DNA of 6,839 nucleotides from Candidatus Aminicenantota bacterium (GTDB taxonomy: Bacteria; Acidobacteriota; Aminicenantia; UBA2199). The notes beneath the pieces are model-generated. The model did no database searches and was not told the DNA's origin. It was given only the letters and a program-made list of their open reading frames with translations. The translations under genes and the position numbers were made by a program. The stretch is from assembly GCA_030639705.1 (NCBI GenBank), contig DAOWKX010000149.1, forward strand, positions 1 through 6,839, written 5' to 3'. Below are positions 4,849 to 6,839 of the stretch, piece by piece. Within the stretch, counting starts at the first letter, position 1, and every line of letters starts with the position of its first letter.

Positions 4849-6597
4849 ATGAGAGACAAATTTTTTTTTATTCTGATTATCTGTTTTTCTGTATTTGTAT
4901 TGGCTGATGATATTGAATTTAAAGCAGGTGTCAATGCGGACAAGATTGGTATTGATGACGTATTGATATTTACGGTAACCTTTAAGGGAATTCAAAATCC
5001 GCCCCAACCGGATGTTTCAGTGATCAAAGATTTCAGGATTACCCAAACCTCAAGGAGTACCGAGTTTCGATTTGTTAATGGAGTGTCTTCGTATTATACC
5101 AATTTTGAATTCTATTTGGAGCCTTTAAAGACTGGCATTTCTACTATTCCGGAGGTCTCCTATACCCATCAGGGAGTCACTTACAGAACCAGTCCCTTTC
5201 AGATAGAAGTCATTGAGGGAAGTGTGGGGCCACCCCCGGCACAGAAAAGAAGAAAATCAGTGTTTGGTGAAAACTTTTTTTCCTCTCCTTTTGATCGAAC
5301 TCGAAATCAGAAAATAGATGTGAAACTGGACACCTGGGTATCGGAAAAAGATGTAATAGAAGGGCAGCAGATTATTGTAAAAATTTTACTCTATACCAGA
5401 AGTAGGATTGAGTCCATTAATATTGTATCCAATCAATCCTTTCCTGGATTTTGGCAGGAGTGGTTTCCGGTTCCCCGTTCGATTGACGGTAAAACGGTTC
5501 AAAAAGATGGCAAAGCCTATCAGGTGTATGAGATTCGTAAAGTTGCTCTGTTTCCCCGTAAAGCCGGAATACTTGATATCCCTTCATTGAAATTTGAATT
5601 GAGCCTTGCGGATCAGTCTTTCTCCTTTTTTTCATCACCCAGAAAATTTTTTAGAGAATCCCCTCCGCTGAAGATTAAGGTTTCTGATATCTCTTCAGAA
5701 GCCCGGGGTTTATCGGTTGGTGAGTTCAATTTTGAAATTCATTCCCAAAAATCAGAGCTGGATGTGAATGATATTCTGACACTAAAGTTGAAAATTAAAG
5801 GTCAGGGTAATCTCAAGACTATAGTCATCCCTGAATTTGAAACCAATGATTTTTTTAAAGCCTACCCTGCCAAGATTACCCGCAAGTATGATTTCCGGAA
5901 ATCTCAATTATCAGGGGTTTTGACCGGAGAGATTCCCATCGCTTTTAAAACCACCGGTATTATTTCTTTGCCATCGCTGCATTTTAAATATTACAGTCCA
6001 GATAAGAATAGAGTCATTCAAGTGAGCAGCCGTCCTGTTGATATCACTGTAACCGGCACAAGAGAAAATCAGGAAAGCGTGGTCACGCTCCCCAAAACCG
6101 AAATTATAAAAAAAGGAGAGGATATTGATTTTATTAAAAAGGGCAAAATCTCAAACCAGCAGTGGAAATTTCATCAGCAGCGATTATTCGTTTTTTTGCT
6201 GGTCTTTCCCTTTTTGATCAACTTTTTGTTTGTCCTGAAAAAAACAGTTCTGGATAGGATTTTATTACGGAGTAAACTGCTCAATAAAACAATTTTGATG
6301 AATAATACAATCAAAGGTCTTAAGGCAGTGAAAGACCACGGAGAGATTTATGTCATTGTTGAAAATTATCTTCAACAAAAATCTGGTCTGGGATTTTCAG
6401 AAATTACCAACGAAAATATTGAAACCTTTTTCAGAAAGTATAGAATCAGTGATTATGATATTGCTGCATTTATTCATATTAAATCTAAATCAGAATCCTC
6501 TCGGTTTTCTCCTCAAAAGAAATCGAATGAAGATTTAAAACATGATGTGGAATCAATGATTTCCATTTTGAGGAGAATCGACAAACGAATAAAATGA
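4849..6597 (+). CDS. batD: BatD-like exported and membrane-anchored protein
   Basis: A 582-residue protein of the BatD family (called oxygen-tolerance protein in domain databases). The signal peptide is at residues 1-19, with probable cleavage after VLA before DDIEFKAG. A long beta-rich periplasmic part follows with three likely Ig-like blocks (about 21-124, 156-280 and 290-403), the first two joined by a proline/basic linker (125-155). A single membrane helix lies at about 445-464, followed by a basic cytoplasmic segment and a helical C-terminal domain (about 470-582). This layout and length are normal for the family. BatD is thought to assemble with the VWA proteins and the TPR proteins. 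It starts two bases after the batC stop, without a good Shine-Dalgarno, so coupling is likely, and overlaps batE by ATGA. A run of nine T (4861-4869) encodes part of the signal peptide (F5-F7) and is a potential frameshift point. Confidence 0.85.
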   Translation: MRDKFFFILIICFSVFVLADDIEFKAGVNADKIGIDDVLIFTVTFKGIQNPPQPDVSVIKDFRITQTSRSTEFRFVNGVSSYYTNFEFYLEPLKTGISTIPEVSYTHQGVTYRTSPFQIEVIEGSVGPPPAQKRRKSVFGENFFSSPFDRTRNQKIDVKLDTWVSEKDVIEGQQIIVKILLYTRSRIESINIVSNQSFPGFWQEWFPVPRSIDGKTVQKDGKAYQVYEIRKVALFPRKAGILDIPSLKFELSLADQSFSFFSSPRKFFRESPPLKIKVSDISSEARGLSVGEFNFEIHSQKSELDVNDILTLKLKIKGQGNLKTIVIPEFETNDFFKAYPAKITRKYDFRKSQLSGVLTGEIPIAFKTTGIISLPSLHFKYYSPDKNRVIQVSSRPVDITVTGTRENQESVVTLPKTEIIKKGEDIDFIKKGKISNQQWKFHQQRLFVFLLVFPFLINFLFVLKKTVLDRILLRSKLLNKTILMNNTIKGLKAVKDHGEIYVIVENYLQQKSGLGFSEITNENIETFFRKYRISDYDIAAFIHIKSKSESSRFSPQKKSNEDLKHDVESMISILRRIDKRIK

Positions 6598-6839
6598 GAA
6601 AGAAATTTTATTACTTAATTTTGTGTGTATTGATCAGTGTGAGTGTCCATGCCAGGAGTCTTCAGAATATTTTTGATTCCGCCAATACTCTTTATGACAA
6701 AGGAGATTATGTTGAGGCATTAAAACAATATCAACAAGTTGAAAAGTCCTTAAGCCACTGGAAGTTATTTTATAATATGGGAAATTGCTATTTCAAACTG
6801 AATCAATATGTTGAAGCAAAGATCAATTATCTACGGGCA
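6594..6839 (+). CDS. batE: BatE-like TPR protein, 5' part only
   Basis: The reading frame is open to the right edge and gives the first 82 residues. It begins MRKKFYYLILCVLISVSVHA, a clear signal peptide with a likely cleavage site after A20. Two TPR-like units follow, about 24-52 (ANTLYDKGDYVEALKQYQQVE) and 57-82 (KLFYNMGNCYFKLNQYVEAKINYLRA). In the Bat family the TPR protein after BatD is BatE, which normally continues into membrane segments and an SH3-like domain; that part lies outside the window. ATG 6594 shares ATGA with the batD stop, the commonest coupled junction, so no separate ribosome site is expected. The identity rests on TPR plus operon position, so a BatC paralogue cannot be excluded. 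Confidence 0.75.
   Translation, partial: MRKKFYYLILCVLISVSVHARSLQNIFDSANTLYDKGDYVEALKQYQQVEKSLSHWKLFYNMGNCYFKLNQYVEAKINYLRA

Noticed and set aside
4520..5007. Several minus-strand open frames of 70-90 codons opposite batC and batD
   Set aside because: They are shadows of lysine-rich coding on the plus strand, rich in phenylalanine/leucine runs, without ribosome sites or family resemblance.

Overview
The window is AT-rich chromosomal DNA from a Gram-negative (two-membrane) bacterium. The evidence is a Bat (aerotolerance-type) cluster whose BatC, BatD and BatE products carry export signals or N-terminal anchors, a PilZ protein, and a textbook sigma-54 promoter. These fit a member of the Desulfobacterota or the FCB group (for example Calditrichota/KSB1-like lineages). 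The sequence alone does not decide the phylum.

Layout. Bases 1-246 hold no convincing gene. On the minus strand at about 79-113 they carry a short stretch resembling the conserved 3' end of bacterial RNase P RNA, detached from any rnpB body. At 155-170 there is a sigma-54 promoter that reads into a PilZ-domain gene (247-624, +). The PilZ gene ends tail-to-tail, with a 4-base overlap, against a small three-helix membrane protein of unknown function (621-932, -), which starts at TTG and has its own sigma-70-type promoter. Next on the minus strand come a large SLC13/DASS permease with two internal TrkA-C domains (1034-2809) and, 39 bases upstream of its start, a 70-residue ribbon-helix-helix protein (2849-3061). 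These two very probably form one transcript, a regulator plus an anion (possibly sulfate) transporter.

A 169-base divergent intergenic region (3062-3230) separates that operon from the right half. It holds a promoter for each direction plus short direct and inverted repeats that could be operators of the ribbon-helix-helix protein. From 3231 to the right edge runs a tightly packed plus-strand operon: batB (VWA protein), batC (TPR), batD (large periplasmic protein with one membrane anchor) and the start of batE (TPR, cut by the window edge). Junctions are a 16-base overlap, a 2-base gap and a 4-base ATGA overlap, as expected for translational coupling. The usual upstream partners (moxR ATPase, DUF58, batA) are not in front of batB, so the operon is short on its 5' side unless the missing parts lie downstream or elsewhere.

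I see no tRNA, no complete rRNA or other RNA gene, no CRISPR array, no insertion sequence and no convincing intrinsic terminator. The most noteworthy signals are the orphan RNase P-like tail, the sigma-54 control of the PilZ gene, a predicted leaderless mRNA for the ribbon-helix-helix gene, and the repeats in the divergent promoter region.
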